Shown here piece after piece: positions 20,120 through 29,237 of a DNA stretch of 64,000 nt (positions within the stretch are counted from its first letter, which is position 1; each line of letters begins with the position of its first letter). Position numbers and translations under genes: made by a program. The DNA comes from Actinomycetota bacterium (GTDB lineage: Bacteria > Actinomycetota > Acidimicrobiia > Acidimicrobiales > AC-14): positions 1-64,000 of the forward strand of contig VAWU01000027.1 in the NCBI GenBank assembly GCA_005888325.1, given 5' to 3'. Below the pieces are notes generated by a model, which was given only the letters and a program-made list of their open reading frames with translations, did not search any database and had not been told where the DNA came from.

Positions 20120-21853
20120 GTGGCCAGTCACACCCGGGTCGACGAACCCGCCCCCTCCCAGAGCGACCTGTTGCCCACCGACGCGCCCGCCGGGCGTGTG
20201 CCGGGTGCACTCATGGCGCGCGCGGTCGTTCGCGGGTTGTCGGCAATCGCGCTGCTGGCGCTGGCGGTCGTGATCGCCTGGATCGTCGATCTTCAGCTGC
20301 ACTCGAGCCGGGTACTGCGCAACGTGAAGGTGGCAGGTGTCGCGGTGGGTGGCTTCGACCGGGCCGAGCTGACCGCCGCGGTCGACCGCGTCGCCACGCG
20401 CGAGGAGCACGCCACTGTGCGGGTGCGGACGCCGGGCAACCAGATCACCGTGCCCGCCCGCGCGCTCCGCCTCGAGGTGCGCCGCCCGGCGACGGTCGAG
20501 CACGCGCTCGACACCGGCCGCACGGGAGCGTTGCCCGTCCGCGTCTGGCACTGGGCGACGAGCTTCTTCTCGCCCCAACGCGTGCCGGTCGATGTTCGCG
20601 TCGACCGCACCGCGACCTATCTGGTCGCTCTCGATCGCGACAAGGGTCCTCGCCGGCGACCGGTCGAGCCCTCGATCGCAGTGAAGGAAGGGCGCATCGT
20701 GGCCGTGCGCGGACGCGCCGGGCGCGGCGTCGACAGCGCCGCCCTCGTGTCGGCCATGCCCGACGCGGCGACGCGTGGAGTGCCGCTCGAGGTCGCCGCC
20801 GGACGCCGTGCGGTGCCCCCGCGCTTCGACCTCGCCGACGCGCGACGCGTCGCCGCCGAGGCGGAGACGCTCGCGGGCCGCCCGCTCGGCGTGACCGCGG
20901 GCAAGGCCAAGGCCACACTCACGCCCGCGATCATGCGGCCGTGGATGCGCGCCGTCCCGACCTTCGACCGACTCGTGGTGCAGACCGACCCGCAGGCCGT
21001 GCGCGACGATCTCGCCAAGGTGCTCTCGGGTGCGGGCGACGCACCGGTGGACGCCGGGTTCCGCGTGTCGGGGGCCGGCGTCGCGATCGTTCCGAGCCGG
21101 ACGGGCACGGCCTGCTGTGCGCCGGAGGCCGTCGCCCTCGTCCACCGGGCGCTGCGCGACCGTCCGCCCCCGGGCCAATCGCTCGCGCTCCCGCTCTCCG
21201 TCGTCGGGCCCAAGCGGGACGACGCCCGCGCCAGCCAGCTCGGAGTGAAGGAGGTGGTGGCGACGTTCACGACCCATCACCCCGCGGGCCAGCCCCGCGT
21301 GGCGAACATCCACAAGATGGCCGACTACGTGCGTGGCGCGGTGATCGAGCCGGGCGAGACGTTCTCGGTCAACGACTACGTCGGCCGGCGCTCCGTCTCG
21401 CGCGGGTTCGTCGACGCTCCCATCATCGGCGAGGGCAACAAGTTCGACTCCGACGTCGGCGGCGGTGTGTCGCAGTTCGCCACCACCACCTTCAACGCCG
21501 CCTTCTTCGCCGGGCTCGAGATCCCCGAGTACCAGTTCCACACGATCTACATCACCCGCTATCCCTACGGGCGCGAGGCCACGCTCGCCTACCCGCACCC
21601 CGACCTCAAGCTCAAGAACCCCAGCCCCTACGGCGTGCTGATCTGGACGAGCTACACGGGCACCGACATCACCGTCACCCTGTACTCGACGAAATGGGTC
21701 GAGGCCACGCAGTCGGCGCAGTTCAAGAAGACGGTGGGCGCGGGGTGCACGTCCGTCACGACCCAGCGCACGCGCACCTTCATCGCCGACGGCCACACCG
21801 CGGTCGACAGGTTCTCGGGAACCTACGTTCCGGGCGAGGGCGCTCACTGCTGA
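20120..21853 (+). CDS. VanW family protein with peptidoglycan-binding-like repeats
   Basis: The 577-residue protein has a cytoplasmic N-terminus, one membrane helix (about 37-57), two or more PG_binding_4-like segments (from VAVGGFDRAEL onward) and a C-terminal VanW domain with IEPGETFSVNDYVG and VGGGVSQFATTTFNAAFFAG. Such proteins sit in the cell envelope; VanW is named after vancomycin-resistance clusters but its activity is unknown. GTG 20120 is chosen for the nearby GAGGAAGAG; GTG 20099 is possible. Upstream TTGCTC with TAGAGG, 16 bases apart, is a weak promoter candidate. Confidence 0.85.
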   Translation: MASHTRVDEPAPSQSDLLPTDAPAGRVPGALMARAVVRGLSAIALLALAVVIAWIVDLQLHSSRVLRNVKVAGVAVGGFDRAELTAAVDRVATREEHATVRVRTPGNQITVPARALRLEVRRPATVEHALDTGRTGALPVRVWHWATSFFSPQRVPVDVRVDRTATYLVALDRDKGPRRRPVEPSIAVKEGRIVAVRGRAGRGVDSAALVSAMPDAATRGVPLEVAAGRRAVPPRFDLADARRVAAEAETLAGRPLGVTAGKAKATLTPAIMRPWMRAVPTFDRLVVQTDPQAVRDDLAKVLSGAGDAPVDAGFRVSGAGVAIVPSRTGTACCAPEAVALVHRALRDRPPPGQSLALPLSVVGPKRDDARASQLGVKEVVATFTTHHPAGQPRVANIHKMADYVRGAVIEPGETFSVNDYVGRRSVSRGFVDAPIIGEGNKFDSDVGGGVSQFATTTFNAAFFAGLEIPEYQFHTIYITRYPYGREATLAYPHPDLKLKNPSPYGVLIWTSYTGTDITVTLYSTKWVEATQSAQFKKTVGAGCTSVTTQRTRTFIADGHTAVDRFSGTYVPGEGAHC

Positions 21854-21898
21854 CTTCCGCGGCGTCGCGGGGTACGGCGCCCCACTAGCGTTGGGGCC

Positions 21899-23284
21899 AT
21901 GTCCGACGACATGCGCTTCGAGCGGCGCATGAGTGACTCCGACGCCCTCATGTGGGGCATCGAGAAGGACCCGCTCCTGCGCTCGACCATCACGGCCGTC
22001 TCGCTGTTCGACCGACCGCCCGACCAGGAGCGGCTGCGCGACCGGGTCGAGCGGGGCACCTGTCTCATCCCCCGGCTTCGCCAGCGGGTCGTGAGCGCAC
22101 CGCTCGTCGCGTCACCGCCCCGGTGGGTCTTCGACCCCAACTTCGACCTCGACTACCACCTGCGCCGCGTGCGCGCTCCCGCTCCGGGCGACCGGCGCGC
22201 GCTGCTCGACCTGGCCGAGCCGATCGGGATGCAGAGCTTCGACCGGGCTCGCCCGCTCTGGGAGTTCACCGTGGTCGAGGGGCTGGCCGACGGCAAGGCG
22301 GCCGTCATCCAGAAGCTCCACCACTCGATCACCGACGGCGTCGGCGCGATCAAGCTGGCGATGGTGCTGTTCGACCTCGAGCGCGAGCCGGACGACCCGG
22401 GCCACACGCCCGCTGCGGCCGAGGCCGAGCACCCCTCGCCCTGGGGTCTCACGTTGGAGGCCCTGCGCCACGAGCGGCGCCGCCAGCTCGGCATCGCCCG
22501 ACGGGCCGTGGGGTCGGCGACGCGTGCCGTCCGCCGCCCTGCGGCGAACCTGCGCTCGATCGTCGAGCTCGCTGCGTCGGCCGGGCGGATCCTCGCACCG
22601 GCGACGACCCCGCACAGCCCGGTGATGACCGAGCGCTCCCTCTCGGTGAGCTTCGACACGATCAGCGTGCCGCTCGACGAGACGAAGAACGCGGCGAAGG
22701 CGGCGGGCGGCAAGCTGAACGACGCGTTCCTCGCCGCGGTGTGCGGCGGCATGCGGCTCTACCACGAGCACCACGGCGACACGATCGAGCAGCTGCGGAC
22801 GACGATGCCCATCAGCATCCGCGACGAGACCACCGAGACCTTGGCCGGCAACCAGTTCGTGCCGGCCCGCTTCCTGATCCCCATCGGCATCCGCGACCCG
22901 ATCGAGCGCATGCGTGTCATCCGCGAGCTCGTCGCGTTCCAGCGCAACGAACCCGCGCTCACGTTCACCGACGCCATCGCCGGCATCCTCAACCGCCTGC
23001 CCACTGCGGTCGTCACACAGCTGTTCGGGTCGATGCTGAAGGGCGTCGACTTCGTGACGAGCAACGTGCCGGGCGTCCCCGTGCCGGTGTTCTTCGCGGG
23101 CGCCGCGCTCGAGTCGCAGGTGGCCTTCGGGCCGCTCACCGGCGCGGCCGCCAACGTCACGCTCGTCAGCTACCTCGACGACCTCCACATCGGCGTGAAC
23201 ATGGACAGCGCCGCCATCCCGGACCGAGACGTCTTCATCGAGTGCCTCCGTGAGGGCTTCGACGAAGTGCGCAAGGTGGCCTGA
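21899..23284 (+). CDS. Wax ester synthase/diacylglycerol acyltransferase (WS/DGAT)
   Basis: The 461-residue protein carries the catalytic HHSITDG (His141-His142 to Gly147) and the typical start MSDSDALMWGIEKDP, with the C-terminal SNVPGVPVPVFFAGA segment. WS/DGAT enzymes transfer an acyl group from acyl-CoA to a fatty alcohol or diacylglycerol, making storage wax esters or triacylglycerol at the membrane. TAGCGT at 21886-21891, 7 bases upstream, indicates a leaderless transcript. The next gene follows 9 bases later. A second WS/DGAT is at 33129. Confidence 0.92.
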   Translation: MSDDMRFERRMSDSDALMWGIEKDPLLRSTITAVSLFDRPPDQERLRDRVERGTCLIPRLRQRVVSAPLVASPPRWVFDPNFDLDYHLRRVRAPAPGDRRALLDLAEPIGMQSFDRARPLWEFTVVEGLADGKAAVIQKLHHSITDGVGAIKLAMVLFDLEREPDDPGHTPAAAEAEHPSPWGLTLEALRHERRRQLGIARRAVGSATRAVRRPAANLRSIVELAASAGRILAPATTPHSPVMTERSLSVSFDTISVPLDETKNAAKAAGGKLNDAFLAAVCGGMRLYHEHHGDTIEQLRTTMPISIRDETTETLAGNQFVPARFLIPIGIRDPIERMRVIRELVAFQRNEPALTFTDAIAGILNRLPTAVVTQLFGSMLKGVDFVTSNVPGVPVPVFFAGAALESQVAFGPLTGAAANVTLVSYLDDLHIGVNMDSAAIPDRDVFIECLREGFDEVRKVA

Positions 23285-23293
23285 CCCGGAGCC

Positions 23294-24511
23294 GTGCGCG
23301 TCGACGTCGTCGTCGTCGGTGGAGGCCCATCAGGCGCGGCCGCCGCCATCGAGCTGGCACGGGCCGGACGCGACGTGGTGGTCGTCGACCGCGCCTCGTT
23401 CCCGCGCGACAAGTGCTGCGGCGACGGGCTGACCGTCGACGCCCTGCGCCACCTCGAGGCGCTCGGCCTGCGTCCGTCGTCGGTGCCGACGTGGCACGTC
23501 GCCGACGACGTGATGGTGCGGGGGCCGTCCGGCCGCACGGTGCGCTTCCCTCTTCCCCGCGGCCGGGGCCAGTTCGCGGTGGTGGCCCCCCGCGTCGATC
23601 TCGACGCGGCGCTGGTCGACGTCGCACGCGCCGCGGGTGCGAAGGTGCACGACGGCCACGCGCTCACCGCCGCCGTCGATCGCGGCGAGCACGTCGAGCT
23701 GGAGGTCGACGGCATCGGCACCGTCACCGCCCGCTTCGCGGTCGGCGCGGACGGCATGTGGTCGCCGCTGCGCAAGGCCCTCGGTCACAGCCGGTCCGGC
23801 TACCTGGGTGAGTGGCACGCCTTCCGCCAGTACTTCACCGGGGTCTCGCCCCGCGCCACCGCGATGTGGGTGTGGTTCGAACCCGACGTGCTGCCCGGGT
23901 ACGCGTGGTCGTTCCCGGTGTCCGGCGGCCGCGCCAACGTGGGGTTCGGTATCCGGCGGGCGCGGGGCGTTCCCACGCGGCACATGAACGAGTTGTGGCC
24001 CGAGTTGCTGCGCCGCCCACAGGTGCGCGCCGTGCTGGGCGACGCCGCCCGGCCCGAGGGGCCGCACAAGGCGTGGCCCATCCCCGCCGGCATCGACGAC
24101 GCGGTGCTCGCCGCCGGACGCACACTGTTCGTCGGCGACGCCGCGGCTGCCGGCGACCCGATGACGGGCGAAGGCATCGCCCAGGCGCTCCTCACCGGCC
24201 GCCTCGCGGCGCGTGCGATCGCCGTCAGCGACCCCGAGCGTCCGGAGCGCGCGCGCAGCCGCTACGAGCGCGCCGCGCGCGACGCGCTCGTCGCCGACCA
24301 CCGCATGTCGGTGCTGCTCGTCCGCGCCCTGCGCCACCGCCGCGGCGCCGACGCCGCGCTCCGCGTGGCCGGGCTGAACGATTGGACCCGCCGCAACTTC
24401 GCCCGATGGCTGTTGGAGGACGAGTCACGCGGGGTGGCCCTCACGCCGGGCCGGTGGCATCGTGCGTTCCTCAAGCGCGACGGCGCCTACGTCTCGGCTC
24501 CGGGCGCGTGA
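23294..24511 (+). CDS. Geranylgeranyl reductase family FAD-dependent oxidoreductase
   Basis: The 405-residue flavoprotein has the FAD-binding VVVGGGPSGAAAA, the family-typical PRDKCCGDGL, and a second FAD motif in LFVGDAAAAGDPMTGEG. Members reduce double bonds of isoprenoid chains of lipids, quinones or menaquinone tails. It is probably co-transcribed with the WS/DGAT gene 9 bases upstream. Its TGA overlaps the GTG of a 27-codon ORF built from a palindromic repeat. Confidence 0.87.
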   Translation: MRVDVVVVGGGPSGAAAAIELARAGRDVVVVDRASFPRDKCCGDGLTVDALRHLEALGLRPSSVPTWHVADDVMVRGPSGRTVRFPLPRGRGQFAVVAPRVDLDAALVDVARAAGAKVHDGHALTAAVDRGEHVELEVDGIGTVTARFAVGADGMWSPLRKALGHSRSGYLGEWHAFRQYFTGVSPRATAMWVWFEPDVLPGYAWSFPVSGGRANVGFGIRRARGVPTRHMNELWPELLRRPQVRAVLGDAARPEGPHKAWPIPAGIDDAVLAAGRTLFVGDAAAAGDPMTGEGIAQALLTGRLAARAIAVSDPERPERARSRYERAARDALVADHRMSVLLVRALRHRRGADAALRVAGLNDWTRRNFARWLLEDESRGVALTPGRWHRAFLKRDGAYVSAPGA

Positions 24512-24591
24512 CCGGCGTGGAGGCGGATCCCTTCGGCTTCTTGGTGCGCACGACCACCGTCGCGGTGGTCGAGCGCGACGAGAACGCCTGA
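24508..24591 (+). CDS. 27-residue ORF made from a palindromic repeat
   Basis: GTG 24508 overlaps the previous stop as GTGA, so translation is likely to continue into it. The peptide ends FLVRTTTVAVVERDENA. This resembles the in-frame insert FLSRSTTVTVVERDKKR in dnaE2 (near 60400), 36 kb away. Whether the peptide has a function is unknown. Confidence 0.35.
   Translation: MTGVEADPFGFLVRTTTVAVVERDENA
24538..24584. repeat. Imperfect 47-bp palindrome, copy of the element in dnaE2
   Basis: GACCACCG (24552-24559) pairs with CGGTGGTC (24563-24570). Pairing continues outward to 24538 and 24584 with a few mismatches. Aligned without gaps, roughly 80 percent of positions match the perfect palindrome at 60376-60424. 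It occupies most of the gap between convergent genes. Confidence 0.75.
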
Positions 24592-24602
24592 GGGCGCATG
24601 CG

Positions 24603-25760
24603 TCAGATGCGTCGCGCCTCCGCCCACGTCTTGCCCGTCTCGACGTCGAGGTCGTGAGGGAGGCCGAGCACGCGCTCGGCGATGATGTTGCGCTGCACCT
24701 CGGAGGTCCCTCCGCCGACCGTGAGCGCGGCGGAGAAGAGGAACCCGTAGTTCCACGAGCCGTCCTCCACCCCGAGCGGGCCCGCGGTCGTCAGCATCCC
24801 GGCCGCGCCGGCCAGGTCCTTGGCCAACCGCATGATCGTCTGGCCGTGCTCGTCGGCCAGCGCCTTGCGGATCGACGCCTCGGGGCCGGGAGGGCGGCCG
24901 TGCACCGCCGCGGTCACCGTGCGCAGTCGGATCAGGCGGAGGATCTCGGACTCGATGAAGAGCGCGGCCAGCCGCTGCCGGAGTGACGCGTCGTCGACAC
25001 CGCCCTCCTTACGCACCAGCTCGATCAGGTCGCCGGCGGCGGGACCGAGGCCCCACAGGGCACCGCCTTCCGACAGCGACACGCGCTCGTTGCCGAGGGT
25101 GACCTTGGCGAGCGCCCACCCCCGGTTCTCGTCACCCACCAGCTGTTCGGCCGGGATGCGCACGTCGTCGAAGAAGACCTCGTTGAACTGGTGCGCGCCG
25201 GTCATCTCGACGATGGGCCGGATCTCGATGCCCGGCAGGTTCATGGGGCACACGAAGTAGGAGATGCCCTGATGCTTCGGTGCCTCCGCGTCGGTCCGCG
25301 CGATGAGGATGCCGAAGCGGGCGATGTGGGCGAACGTCGTCCAGATCTTCTGCCCGTTCACGACGTACACGTCGCCGTCGCGCACGGCGCGGGTGCCGAG
25401 GTTGGCCAGGTCGCTGCCGGCGCCGGGCTCGCTGAACAGCTGGCACCAGAAGTCCTCGCCGCTCAACAGCGGGCCGAGGTAGCGGTCCTTCTGCGCCTGG
25501 GTTCCCGCGTGGATGAGCGTCGGCCCGGCCCACCCGATGCCGATGGGGTTGACGGGCCGTCGCACACCCGCCCGCCGCAGCTCCTCGTCGATCATGAGCT
25601 GGTGGATGGGGTCGGCGTCGAGCCCCCACGGCCTGGGCCAGTGTGGGGCCACGTAGCCCGCGTCGGCCAGCTGGCGTCCGGTCGGCGTGGGGTGATCGGC
25701 CAGCCACGCCCGCACGGTCGCCCGCCGCGGGTCGTCGTCACCCGGGAGCTCGAAGTCCAT
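24603..25760 (-). CDS. Acyl-CoA dehydrogenase
   Basis: The 385-residue protein has the acyl-CoA dehydrogenase layout, with QLFSEPGAGSDLANL and NGQKIWTTFAHIARFG (FAD/substrate motifs) and the C-terminal GGGTSEVQRNIIAERVLGLP. It would oxidise an acyl-CoA to the enoyl-CoA, passing electrons to ETF. Chain specificity cannot be told; related genes often serve steroid or branched acyl-CoA breakdown. A ribosome-binding site AAGGGGA lies 8 bases before the ATG, and TAGTCT is about 27 bases upstream. Confidence 0.9.
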   Translation of the reverse strand: MDFELPGDDDPRRATVRAWLADHPTPTGRQLADAGYVAPHWPRPWGLDADPIHQLMIDEELRRAGVRRPVNPIGIGWAGPTLIHAGTQAQKDRYLGPLLSGEDFWCQLFSEPGAGSDLANLGTRAVRDGDVYVVNGQKIWTTFAHIARFGILIARTDAEAPKHQGISYFVCPMNLPGIEIRPIVEMTGAHQFNEVFFDDVRIPAEQLVGDENRGWALAKVTLGNERVSLSEGGALWGLGPAAGDLIELVRKEGGVDDASLRQRLAALFIESEILRLIRLRTVTAAVHGRPPGPEASIRKALADEHGQTIMRLAKDLAGAAGMLTTAGPLGVEDGSWNYGFLFSAALTVGGGTSEVQRNIIAERVLGLPHDLDVETGKTWAEARRI

Positions 25761-25790
25761 ATCGTCTATCCCCTTCGGGTCTCGCGCAGA

Positions 25791-26561
25791 CTACGGCGTC
25801 CGGCCGCTCGTGATGAAGAAGGTGACGGCGTAGAGGAAGTCGCCCGCAACGGCGGATGCCCGCACGTCGGCCTCGAAGCGCTCCACGTCGTGGACGTCGA
25901 GCAGGCCCCGATCGTGCATGGCGCGGGCCCACGTGGGGAAGCCGAACGCATCGTCGGGATCGGTGAGCACGAGCGTGGTGCCCTCGATCGCGACGTCGAC
26001 GAGGCCCGCGGCGCGGAACAGGCGAGGCAGGCGGTGAGCCAGGTCGCCGTGGCGCAGCCCGGCGTCGCGCCGGAACTGCTTGACCCGCAGGGTGGCGGCG
26101 GGGTCGGGGCCGTCGACCACGATCGTCTCCTGGTCGGGGTCGACCACGACCACGCGTCCCCGCGGTCGGGTCACCCGCACGAGCTCGGCCAACGCACGTT
26201 CGGGATCGACCAGGTGTTGGAACGTGCGATCGGCGCGGCAACCGTCGAACGCGCCGTCCCGGAACGGCAGCGTGTGCGCGTCGCCCCGAACGAAGTCGCC
26301 TCCGCGGCGGGCGGCCTCACCGATCATCGCAGCCGACGCATCGAGCCCCACGCTCGAACCGGACAGCGCCCGGGTGTCCTCGCCGGTGCCACATCCCACG
26401 TCGAGCAACCGCGCCCCGCTGGTGGCCCCCGGCGCCGCGAGCAGCTCCCGCGTGCGCTGCTTGTACGCCTGAACGAACGGCCACGAGGCCATCGTGTCCA
26501 TCCACCGCACCGCGGCGAGCGGGTCGGCGGAGAGGTCGACGTCGCCGTATGTCCAGCTCAC
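25791..26561 (-). CDS. SAM-dependent methyltransferase (Methyltransf_11 type)
   Basis: The 256-residue protein has SAM motif I in ARLLDVGCGTGEDTRAL, VGLDASAAMIGEA, the DGAFDGCRADRTFQHL post-motif and a C-terminal region of the UbiE/Methyltransf_11 type. The substrate is unknown. The GTG start follows TACCGT by 6 bases, so the transcript is probably leaderless. The promoter overlaps that of the divergent acyl-CoA synthetase. Confidence 0.82.
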   Translation of the reverse strand: MSWTYGDVDLSADPLAAVRWMDTMASWPFVQAYKQRTRELLAAPGATSGARLLDVGCGTGEDTRALSGSSVGLDASAAMIGEAARRGGDFVRGDAHTLPFRDGAFDGCRADRTFQHLVDPERALAELVRVTRPRGRVVVVDPDQETIVVDGPDPAATLRVKQFRRDAGLRHGDLAHRLPRLFRAAGLVDVAIEGTTLVLTDPDDAFGFPTWARAMHDRGLLDVHDVERFEADVRASAVAGDFLYAVTFFITSGRTP

Positions 26562-26567
26562 AGCAGA

Positions 26568-26577
26568 ACGGTACGCT
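26568..26577. promoter_or_regulatory. Overlapping divergent -10 elements of two leaderless genes
   Basis: ACGGTACGCT reads TACCGT on the minus strand (26568-26573) and TACGCT on the plus strand (26572-26577), sharing TA. Starts lie 6 bases away at GTG 26561 and 7 bases away at ATG 26585. Confidence 0.55.
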
Positions 26578-26584
26578 CCGCCGG

Positions 26585-28219
26585 ATGAGCGGCTGGAACT
26601 TCGCGGACGTGTGGGAGACGATCGCCGACACGTTGCCCGACGCGCCGGCGCTCGTGCACGGCGACTGCCGGCTCTCGTGGTCGGAGCTCGACCACCGGGC
26701 CGACGGTGTGGCCCGCGCGCTGATCGCGGCGGGCACCGCCCACCAGGACAAGGTCGCGCAGTACCTCTACAACGCCAACGAGTACGTCGAGTCGGTGTTC
26801 GCCTGCTTCAAGGCCGGCCTCGTACCGGTGAATACGAACTACCGCTACACCGAGGACGAGCTCGCCTACCTCTGGGACAACTCCGACACCGTCGCGGTGA
26901 TGTTCCACGGCGCGTTCGCCGATCGCGTGGCGTCGGTTCGCGATCGCGTGCCGAACGTGCGGCTCTGGCTGTGGGTCGACGACGGCTCCGGGCCCTGCCC
27001 CGCGTGGGCCACGCCCTATGAGGCCGCCGCAGTCGAACGTACAGCCGCCGCGAATGGCGCGCATGCGGTCGCGCCGTGGGGGCGCTCCGGCGACGACATC
27101 TACATGCTGTACACGGGCGGGACGACGGGAATGCCCAAGGGCGTCATGTGGCGCCAGCACGACCTGTACCGGCTGCTGAGCGATTCGACCATGCACGACC
27201 CCGACGAGCCCGACCTCGACGCGGTGCGCAACCGGCTCACCCGGCCCGGCCCGATCACGCTCCCCGCATGCCCGCTGATGCACGGCACGGGCGCCTTCTC
27301 GTCGTTCGGCATCCTCAGCCTGGGTGGCTCGGTGGTCACGCTCACCAACCGTCGCTTCGACATCACGGAACTGCTCGACACCATCGAGCGCGAGGGTGTG
27401 AACAGCATCGCCATCGTGGGCGACGCGTTCGCCAAGCCGATGCTCGACGCGCTCGACGCCAACCCGGATCGGTGGGACCTCTCCAGCCTCTACATCGTGC
27501 TCTCGTCGGGCGTGATGTGGAGCGAGGCGACGAAGCAGGGACTGCTCCGGCATCGCCCCTCGATGATGCTCGTCGACGTGTTCTCGTCCTCCGAGGCCCT
27601 CGGCATGGGGCAGTCGATCTCCGGAGGGACGAGCGCCACCGCCACGGCCAGGTTCGTGCTCGGCACGCGCTCCCGCGTGCTCACCGACGACGGCCGCGAC
27701 GTGCAGCCCGGCTCCGGTGAGACCGGCATGGTCGCCCTGCGGGGCCTCGGGCCGGTCGGCTACTACAAGGACGCGGAGAAGACAGCGCGCACGTTCCGCG
27801 TCATCGACGGCGAGCGCTACTCGATCCCGGGCGACTACGCGACCGTTGAGGCCGACGGCACGCTCCGCGTGCTCGGCCGCGGCTCCGTGTGCATCAACAC
27901 GGGTGGGGAGAAGGTCTATCCGGAGGAGGTCGAGGAGGTCCTCAAGGAGCACCCGACCGTGCGCGACGCGGTCGTCGTCGGCATTCCCGACGATCGCTTC
28001 GGCGAGGTGGTGTGCGCGTGGGTCGAGCCCGTGGGCGACGCCCTCGACCGCGGCGGCGTCGACGAGGACTCGCTGATCGTCCACGCCAAGAGCCGTCTCG
28101 CGGGCTACAAGGCGCCGCGTCACGTGCTCCTGACCACGTCCATCGGCCGCAGCCCCGCGGGCAAGGTCGACTACGCGCGGCTCAAGCGTGAGGCGGCTGC
28201 GGCGGTCACCGCGTCGTGA
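26585..28219 (+). CDS. Acyl-CoA synthetase (AMP-forming, FadD-like)
   Basis: The 544-residue enzyme has the AMP-binding P-loop-like YTGGTTGMPKGVMW, the YYKDAEKTART hinge region, SIPGDYATVEADG, GEKVYPEEVEEVLKEH and the C-terminal catalytic Lys in SPAGKVDYARLK. It activates a carboxylic acid to the acyl-CoA through an adenylate. A fatty or steroid side-chain acid is likely from the acyl-CoA dehydrogenase nearby, but this is inference. ATG 26585 is set by the -10 element 7 bases upstream. Confidence 0.92.
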   Translation: MSGWNFADVWETIADTLPDAPALVHGDCRLSWSELDHRADGVARALIAAGTAHQDKVAQYLYNANEYVESVFACFKAGLVPVNTNYRYTEDELAYLWDNSDTVAVMFHGAFADRVASVRDRVPNVRLWLWVDDGSGPCPAWATPYEAAAVERTAAANGAHAVAPWGRSGDDIYMLYTGGTTGMPKGVMWRQHDLYRLLSDSTMHDPDEPDLDAVRNRLTRPGPITLPACPLMHGTGAFSSFGILSLGGSVVTLTNRRFDITELLDTIEREGVNSIAIVGDAFAKPMLDALDANPDRWDLSSLYIVLSSGVMWSEATKQGLLRHRPSMMLVDVFSSSEALGMGQSISGGTSATATARFVLGTRSRVLTDDGRDVQPGSGETGMVALRGLGPVGYYKDAEKTARTFRVIDGERYSIPGDYATVEADGTLRVLGRGSVCINTGGEKVYPEEVEEVLKEHPTVRDAVVVGIPDDRFGEVVCAWVEPVGDALDRGGVDEDSLIVHAKSRLAGYKAPRHVLLTTSIGRSPAGKVDYARLKREAAAAVTAS

Positions 28220-28247
28220 CTCGCGACCGCGGGCCCGTGCCTGCAGC

Positions 28248-29225
28248 ATGAACGGGGCGCAGGAGCTCGGCGGTGTGGAGGCGCGCCCGGCCCTCCCCAT
28301 GGGACCGGTCCTCGATGTCGCCGGTGCCCGCGTCCTCGTCGGCACGTGCTCGTGGGCCGACGCGACCCTCGTCAAGGAGACGACCTGGTACCCGCGCAAG
28401 TCGATGAAGGCGGCCGAGCGTCTCGCCTACTACGCGGCGCGCTACCCCATCGTCGAGGTCGACAGCACCTACTACTTCCCGCCGACCCCCGAGCTGGCGG
28501 GCGGCTGGGTCGAGCGCACGCCTGCCGACTTCACGATGAACGTCAAGGCATGGTCCCTGCTCACCGGCCACCCCACGTTCCCCCAGTCGCTCTGGCCCGA
28601 CCTCCAGAGCGAGGTCCGGCCCGAGCTCCGCGACCGTCGCACGCTGTACGCCAACCACCTTTCGGTCGACGCGGTCGACGAGGCGTGGGACCGCTTCCGC
28701 CACGCGCTGATGCCCTTGCACTCCGCCGGCAAGCTCGGCGCGGTGCTCCTTCAGTGGCCGCGCTGGTTCGGGCCCAAGGAGACGCACCGGGCGGAGATCC
28801 TCGACGCCCAGCGGAAGCTGCCCGACTACCGGCTCTGCATCGAGTTCCGCCGCGGCGCCTGGCTCGCGCCCGACGAGTGCGAGTCGACCCTCGAGTTCCT
28901 CGAGGAGCACGACCTGTCGTTCGTCTGCGTCGACGAGCCCCAGGGCTTCGACTCGTCGGTGCCTCCCGTCGTGGCGGCGACTTCCGACCTCGCCGTCGTC
29001 CGCTTCCACGGCCGCAACACCGAGACGTGGGAGGCCCGGGTCGCGAGTGCCGCCGAGCGCTTCCGCTACCGGTACCAGGAGCGCGAGCTCCTCGAGTGGG
29101 TGCCCAAGCTGCGTGCGCTCGCCGGCTCGGCCCGCGAGGTGCACGTCCTCATGAACAACTGTTGGCGCGACGACGCCGTCGTCAACGCGGCCGAGCTGCT
29201 CGGCCTCCTGGGCGACGACGACTGA
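28248..29225 (+). CDS. DUF72 domain protein
   Basis: The 325-residue protein has VLVGTCSWADATL, WYPRKSMKAAERL and VDSTYYFPP, and later RLCIEFRRGAW and VRFHGRN, all hallmarks of DUF72, a TIM-barrel-like family of unknown biochemical function. The ATG at 28248 is used; an ATG at 28299 nearer the conserved part is possible. It follows the acyl-CoA synthetase by 28 bases in the same direction. Confidence 0.85.
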   Translation: MNGAQELGGVEARPALPMGPVLDVAGARVLVGTCSWADATLVKETTWYPRKSMKAAERLAYYAARYPIVEVDSTYYFPPTPELAGGWVERTPADFTMNVKAWSLLTGHPTFPQSLWPDLQSEVRPELRDRRTLYANHLSVDAVDEAWDRFRHALMPLHSAGKLGAVLLQWPRWFGPKETHRAEILDAQRKLPDYRLCIEFRRGAWLAPDECESTLEFLEEHDLSFVCVDEPQGFDSSVPPVVAATSDLAVVRFHGRNTETWEARVASAAERFRYRYQERELLEWVPKLRALAGSAREVHVLMNNCWRDDAVVNAAELLGLLGDDD

Positions 29226-29237
29226 TCGCGGGCGACG

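Noticed and set aside
19034-21847. Long open frame antisense to the VanW gene and running through gmd in another frame.
   Set aside because: Its product is Arg/His/Gly-rich without motifs, while gmd and VanW are clear families in their own frames.
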